Origin: Pseudozobellia sp. WGM2
Lineage (GTDB): Bacteria > Bacteroidota > Bacteroidia > Flavobacteriales > Flavobacteriaceae
Reading direction: 5' to 3'
Assembly (NCBI RefSeq): GCF_017810075.1
Contig: NZ_JADNYK010000003.1
Coordinates: 657,991 to 721,990 of the forward strand
DNA: 64,000 bases
This document shows positions 28,608 through 39,100 of the stretch, piece after piece. The position numbers were made by a program, and so were the translations under genes. Each line of letters starts with the position of its first letter. Positions within the stretch are counted from its first letter, which is position 1. The notes below the pieces were generated by a model. It made no database searches. It had not been told where the DNA came from and saw nothing but the letters and a program-made list of their open reading frames with translations.

Positions 28608-28753
28608 TTTGAAATAATATAAAAGAACAGCCCGTAAATATTGCTCTACCTTAATTTTTGTTTACTTTTAAAACCCACTTCAACAGTTTGTTTTAAGAGG
28701 TGAAAGCAATTATTTAAGTATTTTAAATCTGAAAATTGATTTTAAAAAAACCT

Positions 28754-29800
28754 ATGTCAAAAACTTTGGACATAAAGATTAATGAAGCCTCTCGTATACC
28801 TAAATATATGCAGGTGGTTGATTCTATTATGGATGGTATTGCCATGGGCGACCTACCCATCGGCAGCAAAATACCTTCTATCAACGAACTGAGCGAAAAC
28901 CTTTTGTTGTCAAGAGATACTATAGAAAAGGCTTACCGGCAATTAAAAGTGCAAAAAACGATTACTTCCGTAAAGGGAAAAGGGTACTACATTGCCAAAA
29001 CAGATTTGATTTCGAAAATCAATGTCTTTTTTTTGGTCAACAAGCCCAGCTCATATAAAATGCGTATTTATAATTCTTTTGTCAACGGGCTAGGGGTAAA
29101 CGGACATGTTAACCTCTTTATTTACCACTGCGAAGAATCGTTATTCACCCACTATATAGAACGCAATATAGGCGCATATGACTATTATGTCATCATGCCC
29201 CATTTCAAAGATGAAAACCTAAACCACACCTCGACGACCAATAAAGTTATATCGGTACTGAATAAAATACCGAACAACAGGTTAATTGTTCTTGACAATT
29301 CGCAAATCGAAATCAATGGAAACTACGCAGCGTTATTTCAAGATTTTGAAAACGATATCTATGAGGCTTTATTGGAAGGTAAAGAGCGTCTTACAAAATA
29401 CGACAAGCTAATTCTGGTATACCCTGAAAAAAAGGTATACCCCTACCCCAAACGTATTATGCGTGGGTTCAAACGTTTTTGTGGCGAGCAAGGTTTCGAC
29501 TTTGAAATATTAGGTGAGATTTATGAGGATATGGAACTGCAAAGTCGAGATGCCTATATCATTATTGAAGAATCAGACCTGGTCAATTTAGTACGTCAGG
29601 TACGAAAGAAAAATTTAACATTAGGAAACGATATTGGGATAATTTCATATAACGAAACGCCGCTTAAAGAGCTTCTAGGCATTACTGTTATCAGCACCGA
29701 TTTCAATGCCATGGGCGAAACTGCCGCCTATATGGTACTCAAAAATAAAAAGGAAAAAGTAAAAAATGTATTTCGCTATATCGAGCGAAATTCGGTCTAA
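28754..29800 (+). CDS. GntR-family regulator with sugar-binding domain, likely rhamnose regulator
   Basis: 348 residues from the ATG at 28754; a TTG six codons upstream is less likely. Residues about 8-70 are the GntR winged helix (RIPKYMQVVDSIMDGI, LPIGSKIPSINELSENLLLSRDTIEKAYRQL, then the wing VKGKGYYIAK). The rest resembles a LacI-type periplasmic-binding fold (INVFFLVNKPSSYKMRIYNSFVNGL; DIGIISYNETPLKELL). This architecture is common for sugar-responsive GntR regulators of Bacteroidota. It is divergent from the rhamnose operon with a shared intergenic motif, so it probably controls it, and similar motifs in the RG-I locus extend its likely regulon. Effector (L-rhamnose or rhamnulose) and sign of control are inferred. 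Confidence 0.88.
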   Translation: MSKTLDIKINEASRIPKYMQVVDSIMDGIAMGDLPIGSKIPSINELSENLLLSRDTIEKAYRQLKVQKTITSVKGKGYYIAKTDLISKINVFFLVNKPSSYKMRIYNSFVNGLGVNGHVNLFIYHCEESLFTHYIERNIGAYDYYVIMPHFKDENLNHTSTTNKVISVLNKIPNNRLIVLDNSQIEINGNYAALFQDFENDIYEALLEGKERLTKYDKLILVYPEKKVYPYPKRIMRGFKRFCGEQGFDFEILGEIYEDMELQSRDAYIIIEESDLVNLVRQVRKKNLTLGNDIGIISYNETPLKELLGITVISTDFNAMGETAAYMVLKNKKEKVKNVFRYIERNSV

Positions 29801-29847
29801 CAAATTTGTACGACTAAAAAAAAGTGCAAAATATCTTACAAATCACT

Positions 29848-29855
29848 TATTTTTG
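29848..29855 (+). promoter_or_regulatory. -7 box in front of the CE12 gene
   Basis: TATTTTTG matches TAnnTTTG exactly and ends 19 bp before the CE12 start. No clear -33 element is visible, and the GntR gene ends only 75 bp upstream, so readthrough is also possible. Confidence 0.45.
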
Positions 29856-29874
29856 GGATTCCTAACCCCACATA

Positions 29875-31371
29875 ATGAGATTACGCATATTATTTGCGCT
29901 AGTCCTAATCGGACTATGCGCTGTTTCCTGTTCTTTCACTCCGAATAAAAAAACCATAATCTATACTGTTGGCGACTCTACCGTAAAAAACGGGCAGGGC
30001 GATGGTGACCATGGTCTTTGGGGCTGGGGAGATTTTATCGAACATTTTCTTGATAGTACAGAAGTTCACGTAGAAAATCGTGCTCTAGGCGGCACCAGTA
30101 GCCGTACCTATATCGACAAAGGACTTTGGGACAGTGTTTACAACAAACTCAATAAAGGCGATTACGTGTTGATTCAGTTCGGTCATAACGACGACGGCCC
30201 CATTAATGACGATTTTAGGGCCAGGGGTACCATCAATGGTATCGATGACAAATCAGAAGAAATTGACAATTTGCTTACGGGAAAGCACGAGGTCGTTCAT
30301 ACCTATGGATGGTACCTTAGAAAAATGATTGTCGAAGCAAAAGACAAAGGTGCCATACCTATTGTGTTATCGCCCATTCCTAGAAATAAATGGGACAATG
30401 ATAAGGTAGGTCGAAATAATGATTCTTATGGGTTATGGTCAAAACAGGTCGCCGAACAAGAAGACGTAACATTTATAGATCTAAACGATAAAATGGCCCA
30501 AGAAATGGAGAACATCGGAGAGCTTGGGGTTACCGGAAATTATTTTTACGAGCGCGACCATACACATACGACCGTTCGCGGCGCCGTTTTGGCCGCGTCT
30601 ATCGTCATTAACGAAATACGTAGTACCGATTCGGGTATGGAAGACCATCTGACCGATTACCCCCAAATTACATTGCCCAAAAAGAAAAACCTGTTTCTGG
30701 TCGGTGATTCGACTATGGCCGATAATGCCAATGAAAATGCTGTTGGCTGGGGCGTGCCCTTCGAACAGTTCGTAGATACTACAAGGTTGAACTTTTTTAA
30801 CAATGCCCGCGGTGGCAGAAGTAGTAGAACATTTATTTCTGAAGGTCTTTGGGATGACGTTCTAAACGAAGTTCAGGCCGAAGATTTTGTGTTGATTCAA
30901 TTTGGGCACAATGATACGGGCAATATCGACAAAGAAAAATTTCGGGGATCATTAAGTGGCACGGGTGAAGATGTACAAGAAATCGTCAAGAATGATTCGA
31001 CCGAAATCGTTCATACCTACGGTTGGTATTTACGTAAGATGCTCAACGAAACTAAACAAAAAGGTGCAGTACCAATTCTTCTCAGCCTTACCCCAAGAAA
31101 TAAATGGCCCAATGGTATAGTAGAACAACGTTGCGAAACCTATATAAAATGGTGTGAAGAAGTCGCTGAAACCGAGAATGTATCTTTTATTGACCTGAGC
31201 AATGAAATTGCAAAACGCTACCAATTATTAGGAAAAGAAAAAGTGAATCTTTTTTTCCCAAAAGACCATACCCATACCAATGGTGAAGGGGCTCTTTTTA
31301 ACGCCCAAGCCGTTGCAGAAATACTTAAAAAGGATAAGGAATCGGGACTACACGATTATATCTTTTATTGA
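29875..31371 (+). CDS. Tandem CE12 rhamnogalacturonan acetylesterase, lipoprotein
   Basis: 498 residues with lipobox CAVSC (Cys19) and two complete SGNH-hydrolase domains of CE12 type. Domain 1 (about 27-250): GDST with Ser35, LGGTSSRTYI, QFGHND at 101-106 and DHTH with Asp228/His231. Domain 2 (about 272-498): GDST with Ser279, ARGGRSSRTF, QFGHND and KDHTHTN. All four SGNH blocks are intact in both halves, so both are probably active. CE12 enzymes remove acetyl groups from RG-I galacturonate. Most family members have one domain; the fused pair may act on different acetyl positions or increase avidity. It converges with the rhamnose mutarotase gene, 22 bp away. Confidence 0.92.
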   Translation: MRLRILFALVLIGLCAVSCSFTPNKKTIIYTVGDSTVKNGQGDGDHGLWGWGDFIEHFLDSTEVHVENRALGGTSSRTYIDKGLWDSVYNKLNKGDYVLIQFGHNDDGPINDDFRARGTINGIDDKSEEIDNLLTGKHEVVHTYGWYLRKMIVEAKDKGAIPIVLSPIPRNKWDNDKVGRNNDSYGLWSKQVAEQEDVTFIDLNDKMAQEMENIGELGVTGNYFYERDHTHTTVRGAVLAASIVINEIRSTDSGMEDHLTDYPQITLPKKKNLFLVGDSTMADNANENAVGWGVPFEQFVDTTRLNFFNNARGGRSSRTFISEGLWDDVLNEVQAEDFVLIQFGHNDTGNIDKEKFRGSLSGTGEDVQEIVKNDSTEIVHTYGWYLRKMLNETKQKGAVPILLSLTPRNKWPNGIVEQRCETYIKWCEEVAETENVSFIDLSNEIAKRYQLLGKEKVNLFFPKDHTHTNGEGALFNAQAVAEILKKDKESGLHDYIFY

Positions 31372-31393
31372 ATTTGAAATAAGAAGCCTAAGA

Positions 31394-31708
31394 TTATTTC
31401 ATAAAAAACACTTCTTTCAACCCATTTTCTACAGGTGAGTTGTCTGGGTTGGTTTCCATAATATCGGCCATATAGGCCCACCATTTTTTGACAATTGGGT
31501 TTGCTGGAATTTTAGTGCCGTCAAAATCATCTTCTAACTTCTGAAAGGCAAAAAGGGTCAATGTTTTCTCGTCTAAAAAAATAGAATACTCATGAATACC
31601 GGCAGCTGTTAACAGTTCAGAAAGCTCGGGCCATATCTCATCATGCCGCTTTTTATATTCAGCTTCAAAACCTGGTTTTAGTTTCATGGTAAAAGCATTT
31701 CTGTACAT
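31394..31708 (-). CDS. rhaM: L-rhamnose mutarotase
   Basis: 104 residues, exactly the RhaM/YiiL size. The family pattern is clear: RNAFTMKLKPGFEAEYKKRH with His22, the known proton donor position, then IHEYSIFLDE, LFAFQKL and a KKWWAYMADIM end. It interconverts the anomers of L-rhamnose so that the isomerase receives the right one. It lies 18 bp after the sulfatase gene, at the end of the SusC3/SusD3/GH105/sulfatase run, separate from the catabolic rhamnose operon. Confidence 0.95.
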   Translation of the reverse strand: MYRNAFTMKLKPGFEAEYKKRHDEIWPELSELLTAAGIHEYSIFLDEKTLTLFAFQKLEDDFDGTKIPANPIVKKWWAYMADIMETNPDNSPVENGLKEVFFMK

Positions 31709-31726
31709 CTAGATTTGGTTTAAGAG

Positions 31727-33106
31727 TTAAAGTTGGTCACGATTTATATGTATTGCCATAAGCTTTTTCAATTCACTTACCCTATCAGGCATCATATCAG
31801 ATAGGTTCTTACTTTCCTCAGGGTCATTCTCAATATGAAACAGTTCAAATTCTGCCGATCGGTTTCCTTGGCCAGGGGTACGGACCAGTTTCCAAGGTGC
31901 TTTAATTAGACTTTGCTGTTTATGACCCCTAATATAAATCTCGTTTTTCAACTGTGCACCATTGACCAAATCATCAAATATGGCAGCGCCTTCCACATTA
32001 GAAGGAATGTCAGCATTGACCATTTCTAAAATAGATGGCATTAAATCGGTAACCGAAATGAATTCATTGGAGACACCCGCTTTGAACTTATCCTTTAAAG
32101 AGATTATTGCTGGTACGCGAATTCCACCCTCATAATTGCTAGACTTCCAATTACGTAATGGCGTGTTGTCGCCCAGAACATCGTTCGGACCGTGTTTACC
32201 TTCATACTGCTCTTCAGGGTACCAATTTTCCATTCCGCCATTGTCACTCATAAAAATAATCAGCGTGTTTTCCGAAAGTTCCATAGCTTTCAGTTCTGCC
32301 AATAATTTGCCCATATCATCGTCTACATGGCTCATGGCCGCAGCAAAATCTCTTCTAGAATCATTTTCAATTTCAGCATAGGTTTCTACCCATTCTTTTG
32401 GTTCTTGAAGTGGAAAATGCGGCGCACTGTAGGCCACCTGAGCAAAAAATGGTTTCAATGAATCCCGTTTATAACGAAGCCAATGAATGGTTTCTTTTCC
32501 GATAAGTTCGGTGGCATGGCCCTCTTCAGAAATGAATTCTCCGTTTCGGTGCCAACTTGGATCTCCGTTTTTGTACTCATGCGAATATTGGTCAATTTGA
32601 CCGTGTAAAAAACCATAAGAATAATCGAACCCATACGCTGACGGGCCGTTGGCCGGTTGCAAACCCAAATGCCACTTACCGAAAAGAGCCGTTTGATACC
32701 CTATGGTTTTTAATTGAGCGGGCAAGGTGATAATACTATCCGGTAAGGTTTTTTCACCTTTACCGCTTATGGGCGCCAAGATACCAAGTCGGCTAGCAGG
32801 CATACCTGTTAATAGTGCCGCCCGCGTGGGGGAACAGGTAGGGGCCACATAAAAACGATTAAGTTGCAATCCGTTTTTAGCCAACTCATCAATATGGGGA
32901 GTACGTATTTCCGAGCCGTTGTATCCAACATCATTCCATCCGGCATCATCCAAAATTACAAATAGAATATTGGGCAACTCACGCTGACTTTCAGTGTCTT
33001 CCGGTTTCGTTTTGGTTCCGCAGCCGAGTAACATACAAAAAGCAATAAGCAGTATGCCTCCTAATATGTTTATCTTAATTTTAGACAAAAATTTCACCGT
33101 GAACAT
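31727..33106 (-). CDS. Family S1 (formylglycine) sulfatase, lipoprotein
   Basis: 459 residues. Lipobox MLLGC (Cys29). PNILFVILDDAGWNDVGYNG carries the metal ligands Asp53 and Asp54; CSPTRAALLTG has Cys91 and Arg95 of the CxPxR signature whose Cys becomes formylglycine; KWHLG, then FMSDNGG for the second metal pair, and a C-terminal sub-domain complete the fold. It should remove sulfate esters from a glycan. Its start codon directly follows the GH105 stop, so the two are translated together. A sulfatase in a locus otherwise typical of RG-I is notable and suggests a marine, sulfated rhamnose- or galacturonate-containing glycan. The substrate position cannot be predicted. A maturation enzyme is needed and is not in the window. 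Confidence 0.93.
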   Translation of the reverse strand: MFTVKFLSKIKINILGGILLIAFCMLLGCGTKTKPEDTESQRELPNILFVILDDAGWNDVGYNGSEIRTPHIDELAKNGLQLNRFYVAPTCSPTRAALLTGMPASRLGILAPISGKGEKTLPDSIITLPAQLKTIGYQTALFGKWHLGLQPANGPSAYGFDYSYGFLHGQIDQYSHEYKNGDPSWHRNGEFISEEGHATELIGKETIHWLRYKRDSLKPFFAQVAYSAPHFPLQEPKEWVETYAEIENDSRRDFAAAMSHVDDDMGKLLAELKAMELSENTLIIFMSDNGGMENWYPEEQYEGKHGPNDVLGDNTPLRNWKSSNYEGGIRVPAIISLKDKFKAGVSNEFISVTDLMPSILEMVNADIPSNVEGAAIFDDLVNGAQLKNEIYIRGHKQQSLIKAPWKLVRTPGQGNRSAEFELFHIENDPEESKNLSDMMPDRVSELKKLMAIHINRDQL

Positions 33107-34495
33107 TTAATTTTCCCCGAAGATGGGGCCATCCGTTTTTATCTCTTCGTCATAAAACTGAATAGCACTATCATTTAACATAGGGTGGCTATTCTTCAAG
33201 AGCGTAATCATTTCCGCACCGGCCAAAAGAACTGGTCCGTAGCCATGGGCGGCATAGACATTTACCGGCCTGTAATAATAAAAAGCAGCATCAAAGCCCA
33301 TTCCCGTACCCACACATGTACCTTCAACTTGACCTTTGTCGTTCACTTTTTCAGTAATGGCGTTCCAAGCTAAGGTTACCGCGGGGCCATAGGCTTTGGC
33401 ATCAACGTAACCTTTATTAATAGCACGTGCAATGGAGTATGTATAAATTGCACTAGCGGAAGTTTCTAAATATGAATCATTACGATCTAGCAATTGGTGC
33501 CAAAGTCCCATGCCTGATTGCAGCCGTGTAATGCCCTCAATGTGTTTTTTTAGCAATTTAAGCACATCGTCCCTGCCGTTATGATTTTCAGGCAGTACTT
33601 CTAATAACTCTACCATGGTCATTATGGCCCAACCATTGGCCCTGCCCCAATAAAATTCTGGATGTTGCTCAGAACCTACTATATAAGCATGCATGAACAG
33701 CCCTTTTTCGTCGTTGAACATACGTTCTGCGAACTGTAAAACTTGCTTGACCGCATCATCAAAATAGGCATCGTCGTTCGCATATTTACCCATCTGTGCC
33801 AAAGCTGGTACGCTCATGAACAAATCGTCTAACCATAACGAATTTTTCATGGGTCGGTTTCGGGCCAAAGTACCATCATCTAAGCGGTATTGATTCTTGC
33901 TGATATAATTCAAAAAGTTATTTATCAACGGATCCACATCTGCATTCAGACCTCGAGTTTTCGCTTTGATCATAGCTGCGGCCACAGCACCCGAATCATC
34001 TAAGGCATGAGGGTGCAACACCCTTTTCATTGGATGTTTCAAATCGGGGTTTTTCTCTTCCAATTCTGCGTAATGAGGCTGAATATCTACTAAAAATTTT
34101 AATCTAGAATTGGTGTATTCAGCATATTTTTCATCTCCGGTAGCTTCACTGGCCAATAACATGCCGGCATAAGTCACACCCCACTCATAGCTAGTAAGTC
34201 TAAAATCTCCTGGTTTAAAAGAGGTTTCTTTAGCCTTTTTAATTTTTTTGTAATCTGCAATATCTTCAACATCCCCATTAACGAGTTTAGCGGGAGTTAC
34301 CGCATTGAGGTAATTATAAACACGATCCAGCACATCAACAATATTCTTTTCGCTGGGTACTTCATAAGGCGTTTCATAATCGGGCTTTATCAGGTGTAAG
34401 GGCGTAGTTACGTCATTGGTCGGTTGTTGGGCTGCTATGAAAGAAGAAACAAAACAAAAAATTAGAAATACTCTGGAAACTAGAATTTTATTCAT
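33107..34495 (-). CDS. GH105-type unsaturated rhamnogalacturonyl hydrolase
   Basis: 462 residues from the ATG at 34493-34495; the frame stays open to 34594 but only the inner start gives a clean signal peptide (MNKILVSRVFLIFCFVSSFIAAQ). The (alpha/alpha)6 barrel shows SYEWGVTYAGMLLASEATGD, HPHALDDSGAVAAAM, NSLWLDDLFMSVPALAQMG with the probable catalytic Asp, YWGRANGWAIMTMVELLEVLP, GLWHQLLDRNDSYLETSASA and a C-terminal YGPVLLAGAEM. It would cleave the unsaturated uronate left by a lyase at the non-reducing end. It precedes the sulfatase and RhaM genes and follows SusD3 after a 166-bp gap with a hairpin. Confidence 0.9.
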   Translation of the reverse strand: MNKILVSRVFLIFCFVSSFIAAQQPTNDVTTPLHLIKPDYETPYEVPSEKNIVDVLDRVYNYLNAVTPAKLVNGDVEDIADYKKIKKAKETSFKPGDFRLTSYEWGVTYAGMLLASEATGDEKYAEYTNSRLKFLVDIQPHYAELEEKNPDLKHPMKRVLHPHALDDSGAVAAAMIKAKTRGLNADVDPLINNFLNYISKNQYRLDDGTLARNRPMKNSLWLDDLFMSVPALAQMGKYANDDAYFDDAVKQVLQFAERMFNDEKGLFMHAYIVGSEQHPEFYWGRANGWAIMTMVELLEVLPENHNGRDDVLKLLKKHIEGITRLQSGMGLWHQLLDRNDSYLETSASAIYTYSIARAINKGYVDAKAYGPAVTLAWNAITEKVNDKGQVEGTCVGTGMGFDAAFYYYRPVNVYAAHGYGPVLLAGAEMITLLKNSHPMLNDSAIQFYDEEIKTDGPIFGEN

Positions 34496-34594
34496 AATGC
34501 GTTTAAATTTATTTTTTGAGGTTGAGTAAGTTATTAAATTCTTTGAGGAAAATGGCAATCTGCTTTTCAGGTCCTTCCTTTTTAAATAACACAA

Positions 34595-34621
34595 AGAGCC
34601 CTTATCACTAGTAAGGACTCT
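34595..34621 (-). terminator. Hairpin between SusD3 and GH105, terminator or attenuator
   Basis: AGAGCCCTTA pairs with TAAGGACTCT around a 7-base loop. On the minus strand it lies about 40 bp after the SusD3 stop. There is only a weak T-run, so partial termination that lets some transcript reach the GH105-sulfatase-rhaM genes is plausible. Confidence 0.55.
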
Positions 34622-34661
34622 ATGTCTATATCAACAAATATTGGATTTTTAGCGGAGTTTT

Positions 34662-36161
34662 TTAATTATATCCGGGATTTTGTTCATATAAATCTTCTTT
34701 GACATCAAGTTGGTTCTGATGAATGGGATAGATAATAAAATTAGGCTCCATAGAATTTACAACACCCGCTTCATCATCAACAGCAGTCCACTCATTGATT
34801 ACGTCTACAACTTTACCCGTTCTTACCAAATCATGAAAACGCAAACCTTCGGCAAAGAACTCTTTTCTACGTTCTTCCAAAAGCATCTCTAAATCAACAT
34901 TGCTTAATGGCTCAAGACCTGCCCTTTCACGAACATTATTTACAATGTTGTCAACTTCGGCTTGGTTACCCCCTGTCTGTATCAATATCTCAGCCTTCAT
35001 CATTAAAACATCGGTGTAGCGTATAACAGGAAAATCTGTGCCCCAATTAAATCGATCGACAGGAAGATTCTCTTGATCCATAAATTTTATAATCATTGCT
35101 TGGGTGCTGGTGGCACCGTTGGCATCGACCCATGAACGAAGAATCGAAAAATCATCACGCGTATCATTGGGTTCGTAAGAATTTAAAAGTTGATCCGATG
35201 GTAATATCAGACCGTCACTGGGCACACCACCTGCGAATGGCAAATTCACACGCGCCCATGATTCATGGTACATTAGTGTGGGCAAGACCGTACCTACTCC
35301 GCGATCCCCACTATTACCGTCATTTATATTCTGTATAGCAAATATTATATCTGCATTATTTTCAGATTCCGATTTAAATATAGTAGCATAATCATCTACT
35401 TCTCCGAATTGTCCACTTGCGATTACCTCATTGAGCAAATCAAGGGCTTCTGATTTTCGATCTACCCCCAAACCGGGTCCACTTATTCCATAATCAGGAC
35501 CCGACATAGTAAGATATGTTCTTGCCAAAAGTGCCTTGGCTGTTACCGAAGACGGCTTTCCGGCAGCTGAACTGGTTTGCGGAAGCATAGAAATGGCGTC
35601 TATAAGGTCATTTTCTATTAAATTATATACCTCAGCTGGGGCCGATCTAGGAATTTCAAGGGCTTGCGTAGGTGTCAGCACTTCATCAAAAATTGGCACC
35701 CCTCCAAAAAATCTGACCAAGTCAAAATAAAACAAGGCCCTAAGAAATTTAACCTCCCCTTCCATAGCATTTCGAGTAGCCGCGTCTGGCACAACATCAG
35801 GGCTCAGCTTATCAAGAACAGTATTGGCCCTTAATATACCAACGTAAGGTTCATCCCATGCCTGCTGCATTAGGGAGTTCGTAACTAAGGTTCTCGAAAA
35901 ATTTGTTACAGGAATCCAATCTCTAACTCCTGCCAAACCTGTTATATAAATATTATCGGAGCGGACTTCCGAAAGGTAAAAATTTGATTGTGAATGATAC
36001 TTGAGTGCATTGTAAACACCAACAATGGCTTGTTCGAAGTCTGCGGCATCTCGATAGAATTCAGCTGAACTTCGATTCGAAATAGGGGCCTGATAAAGTT
36101 CATCTTCACAAGCAGTTGAAAGCAATAGGGCTAAAACACCTACTATTATTCTATTTTTCAT
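34662..36161 (-). CDS. SusD/RagB-type glycan-binding lipoprotein (SusD3)
   Basis: 499 residues. Lipobox LLSTACEDELYQ (Cys18). SusD features: FEQAIVGVYNALKYHSQSNFYLSEVRSDN near residue 45, EVKFLRALFYFDLVRFFGGVPIFDEV near 135, IRYTDVLMMKAEILIQTGG near 375 and LLEERRKEFFAEGLRFHDLVRTGK near 430. It starts 27 bp after SusC3 and shares its promoter. As the pair closest to the GH106, GH105 and CE12 genes it most likely binds RG-I oligosaccharides. Confidence 0.94.
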   Translation of the reverse strand: MKNRIIVGVLALLLSTACEDELYQAPISNRSSAEFYRDAADFEQAIVGVYNALKYHSQSNFYLSEVRSDNIYITGLAGVRDWIPVTNFSRTLVTNSLMQQAWDEPYVGILRANTVLDKLSPDVVPDAATRNAMEGEVKFLRALFYFDLVRFFGGVPIFDEVLTPTQALEIPRSAPAEVYNLIENDLIDAISMLPQTSSAAGKPSSVTAKALLARTYLTMSGPDYGISGPGLGVDRKSEALDLLNEVIASGQFGEVDDYATIFKSESENNADIIFAIQNINDGNSGDRGVGTVLPTLMYHESWARVNLPFAGGVPSDGLILPSDQLLNSYEPNDTRDDFSILRSWVDANGATSTQAMIIKFMDQENLPVDRFNWGTDFPVIRYTDVLMMKAEILIQTGGNQAEVDNIVNNVRERAGLEPLSNVDLEMLLEERRKEFFAEGLRFHDLVRTGKVVDVINEWTAVDDEAGVVNSMEPNFIIYPIHQNQLDVKEDLYEQNPGYN

Positions 36162-36188
36162 CTGTTTATTTTTAATATTATCAAAAAA

Positions 36189-39100
36189 TTATAGGTTTAG
36201 ATTTACACCTAGGGTTACTGCTCTAGATAGAGGAAACGCACCATAATCGTCACCACTGTTATTCACAGCTTCAGGGTTAAAACCACCAATATATTTATCA
36301 CCACCAAACCAGTTCTCCATAGAAAGATAAATTCTGGCACCGGTAATTATTTCCGATTCAAACTGTGAACCTAAGTCATAACCTAAAGTGATATTTCGTA
36401 TTCTCCAGTAATCGTTAGGGTAAAGCCAATCTGTATTTTTAATTCTTCCAAAACTAGAAGGAGATTTACGCTCTAATCCTGCCACATCAGCCTCGGTTAC
36501 GACCGCATTTTCTTGCCAGATATATCTATCTCGGCCCCTTCCTAGAAGGTTATCGGGCGTACCTTGGCCCGTTCTGTACATCGCCCTGCCAAATGTAGAG
36601 TAAATCTTACCACCCCATTGCCCTTGAACCTGAACAGATAGGTCAAACCCTTTATACCCAAAGGTGTTCGTAATGCCCCATATATAATCTGGGTTCGGGT
36701 GGCCCGAATAGGTTCTATCATCTGGAGTAATCACCCCGTCATTGTTAATATCAACATATTTGGGGTCGCCTGCCTCTTGCTCATTATATTGCGGAACACC
36801 GTTTGCTATATCTTCAGATGTCAACAAGCCATCTTGTTGCACGAGATAAAGTGTAAACATAGGTTTTCCGACCTCAAGAATGTTATGGTTGATATCGAAG
36901 GCCCCACCTAAGATGGGCGTGTCGTCGGGTCCCAATTTTATGACTTCATTGGTATTATGACTAAAATTAAGGTCGGTAGACCATGTAAAATCTCCCTTAG
37001 TAAAGTTTTTGGTGCTAAGTTCGAATTCCCATCCTTTATTCAAGACTTCACCAATATTGGTCAATGCCGTAGAAAAGCCACTCGCCGTAGGTACAGGAAT
37101 GTTTAGTAATAAATCGGTGTTTCTCTTGGTGTAGTATTCAAATGAAGTAAATATTCGATTATTGAAAAGACCTATATCCATACCAAAATTATAGGTTTCC
37201 GATTTTTCCCAACTTAAATCAGGGTTGGCAAAATTACCTGGGGATTGGCCGCCTATCAGATTACCATCGAAACTGTAGTTGGTGTTGCTTAAATTCGCAA
37301 TGTGTTCATAGTTGCCAATATTATTGTTACCCGATATACCCCAGCTACCTCTCAATTTCAGTTCACTGAACAATTCACTTTCTTTTAAGAAATTCTCTTC
37401 ACCAATTCTCCATCCAACGGAAAGTGAAGGGAACACCCCCCATTTAGTATTATCTCCAAATCTTGATGATCCGTCTCGCCTTAGGGTACCTTGAACTATA
37501 TATTTTTCATCAAAATTGTACTGAAGCCTACCGAAATAAGAAACTAAAGTATTTTTACTGGCAGAACCACTTCCACTAGTTGTTGCAGCAACGTTAATGG
37601 TTTCAACCTCATCCGAAGGAAAATCGGTGGCACTAATACTATAGTCTTCGAACTTAAATACGTTCAAAGAATACCCGCCTAACACATTTACATTATGCTT
37701 ACCGAAAGCCGTGTTATAATTTAGAGTATGTTCATTTACGAAAGAAGTTCTTGTTTCACCACTTTTGGCTCCGCTAGCGGTTCTATTTCTTGTAACGAAA
37801 GAAGGGGTAAAACGATTAGAGGTATTTATTTGAAGATCAGAGTTGATACTACCTCTATAAGTTAAACTGGGCAGTAATTGGTATTCTACGAAAAAAGAAG
37901 CTAAATTTCTAAATCGATTTGTCGATCGTTTGACGTTGAGAGCCTCTGCAATCGGGCTAACTCGGCTAGAAGCATAGGCATATCCTGGAAATTCACCAGT
38001 GTTGGTTCTCAAAGCGCCTGTTGATGATTCTACCACTGGAGTCTGACCAACCACAATATGCGTAATCGCATCTTTACCTTCAACACCTGGGTCTTTGATA
38101 ATATTATAAGAAGGCGCTATATTCAATCCGAATTTCACTTTATCCGAAGCTTTTACTTCTACATTAGCCCTTACGCTTAACCTTTCAAAATTTACACCTA
38201 TGGCAACCCCTTCTTGATCAAGATAATCACCTGAGACATAGTATTTAGTATTATCGGTGCCACCAGAGGCAGATAACTGGTAACTTTGAACAAACCCTTT
38301 ACGGAAAAATAAATCCTGCCAATCTACATAGTCAAGGCCAGGGTGACCAGGTTGCAGCCAACGCTCATCATACAGAATACCTGTATTTAACTCATCAGCA
38401 CCCAAACCGGATATTATCCTACGTTGTTCATTGGTGTCACTCGCAGAGGCCCCTTGGTCTCCAAAATTCCGCACATATGAATAATCGATATGTTCTTTTG
38501 CTCTTTCGACCCACTCCTCAGATGAGAGAACATCTAATTTTTTTACGGTTTCATTCCAGCCGGTATAGGTATTAAAACTAATATTCGGCTTACCGGTCTT
38601 GCCCTTTTTGGTAGTTATCAGCACTACCCCGTTTGCACCTCTCGAACCATAAATTGCGGCTGAAGCAGCATCTTTCAGAACCTGTATGGATTCAATATCA
38701 TTAGGATTTATGTTGGATGGCTGCCCTTCAGTATCTAGAGGAAAACCATCGATAACATACAACGGTTCGTTACTGGCGTTTATAGATCCTGTGCCCCTCA
38801 CTTGAATAGTAAAGCCCGCTCCTGGCACACCGCTAGTTTGTTTCACCCTAACACCTGCCAATTGACCTACCAATGCTTGATCCATTCTAGCCAACGGTCT
38901 TTCGTCAAGACCATCAGCTGTGAAAGAGGCAACAGCACCGGTCACACTTGTTTTCTTCTGGGATCCATACCCTATAACAACTACTTCATCAAGCAGTTTA
39001 GAGTCTTCGGATATGGAAACGTTTACCGTGGATTGATTGCCAACGGCCTGTTCTAAAGTTTTGAATCCGATATAGGAAAAAATTAGAATATCACTTTCAC

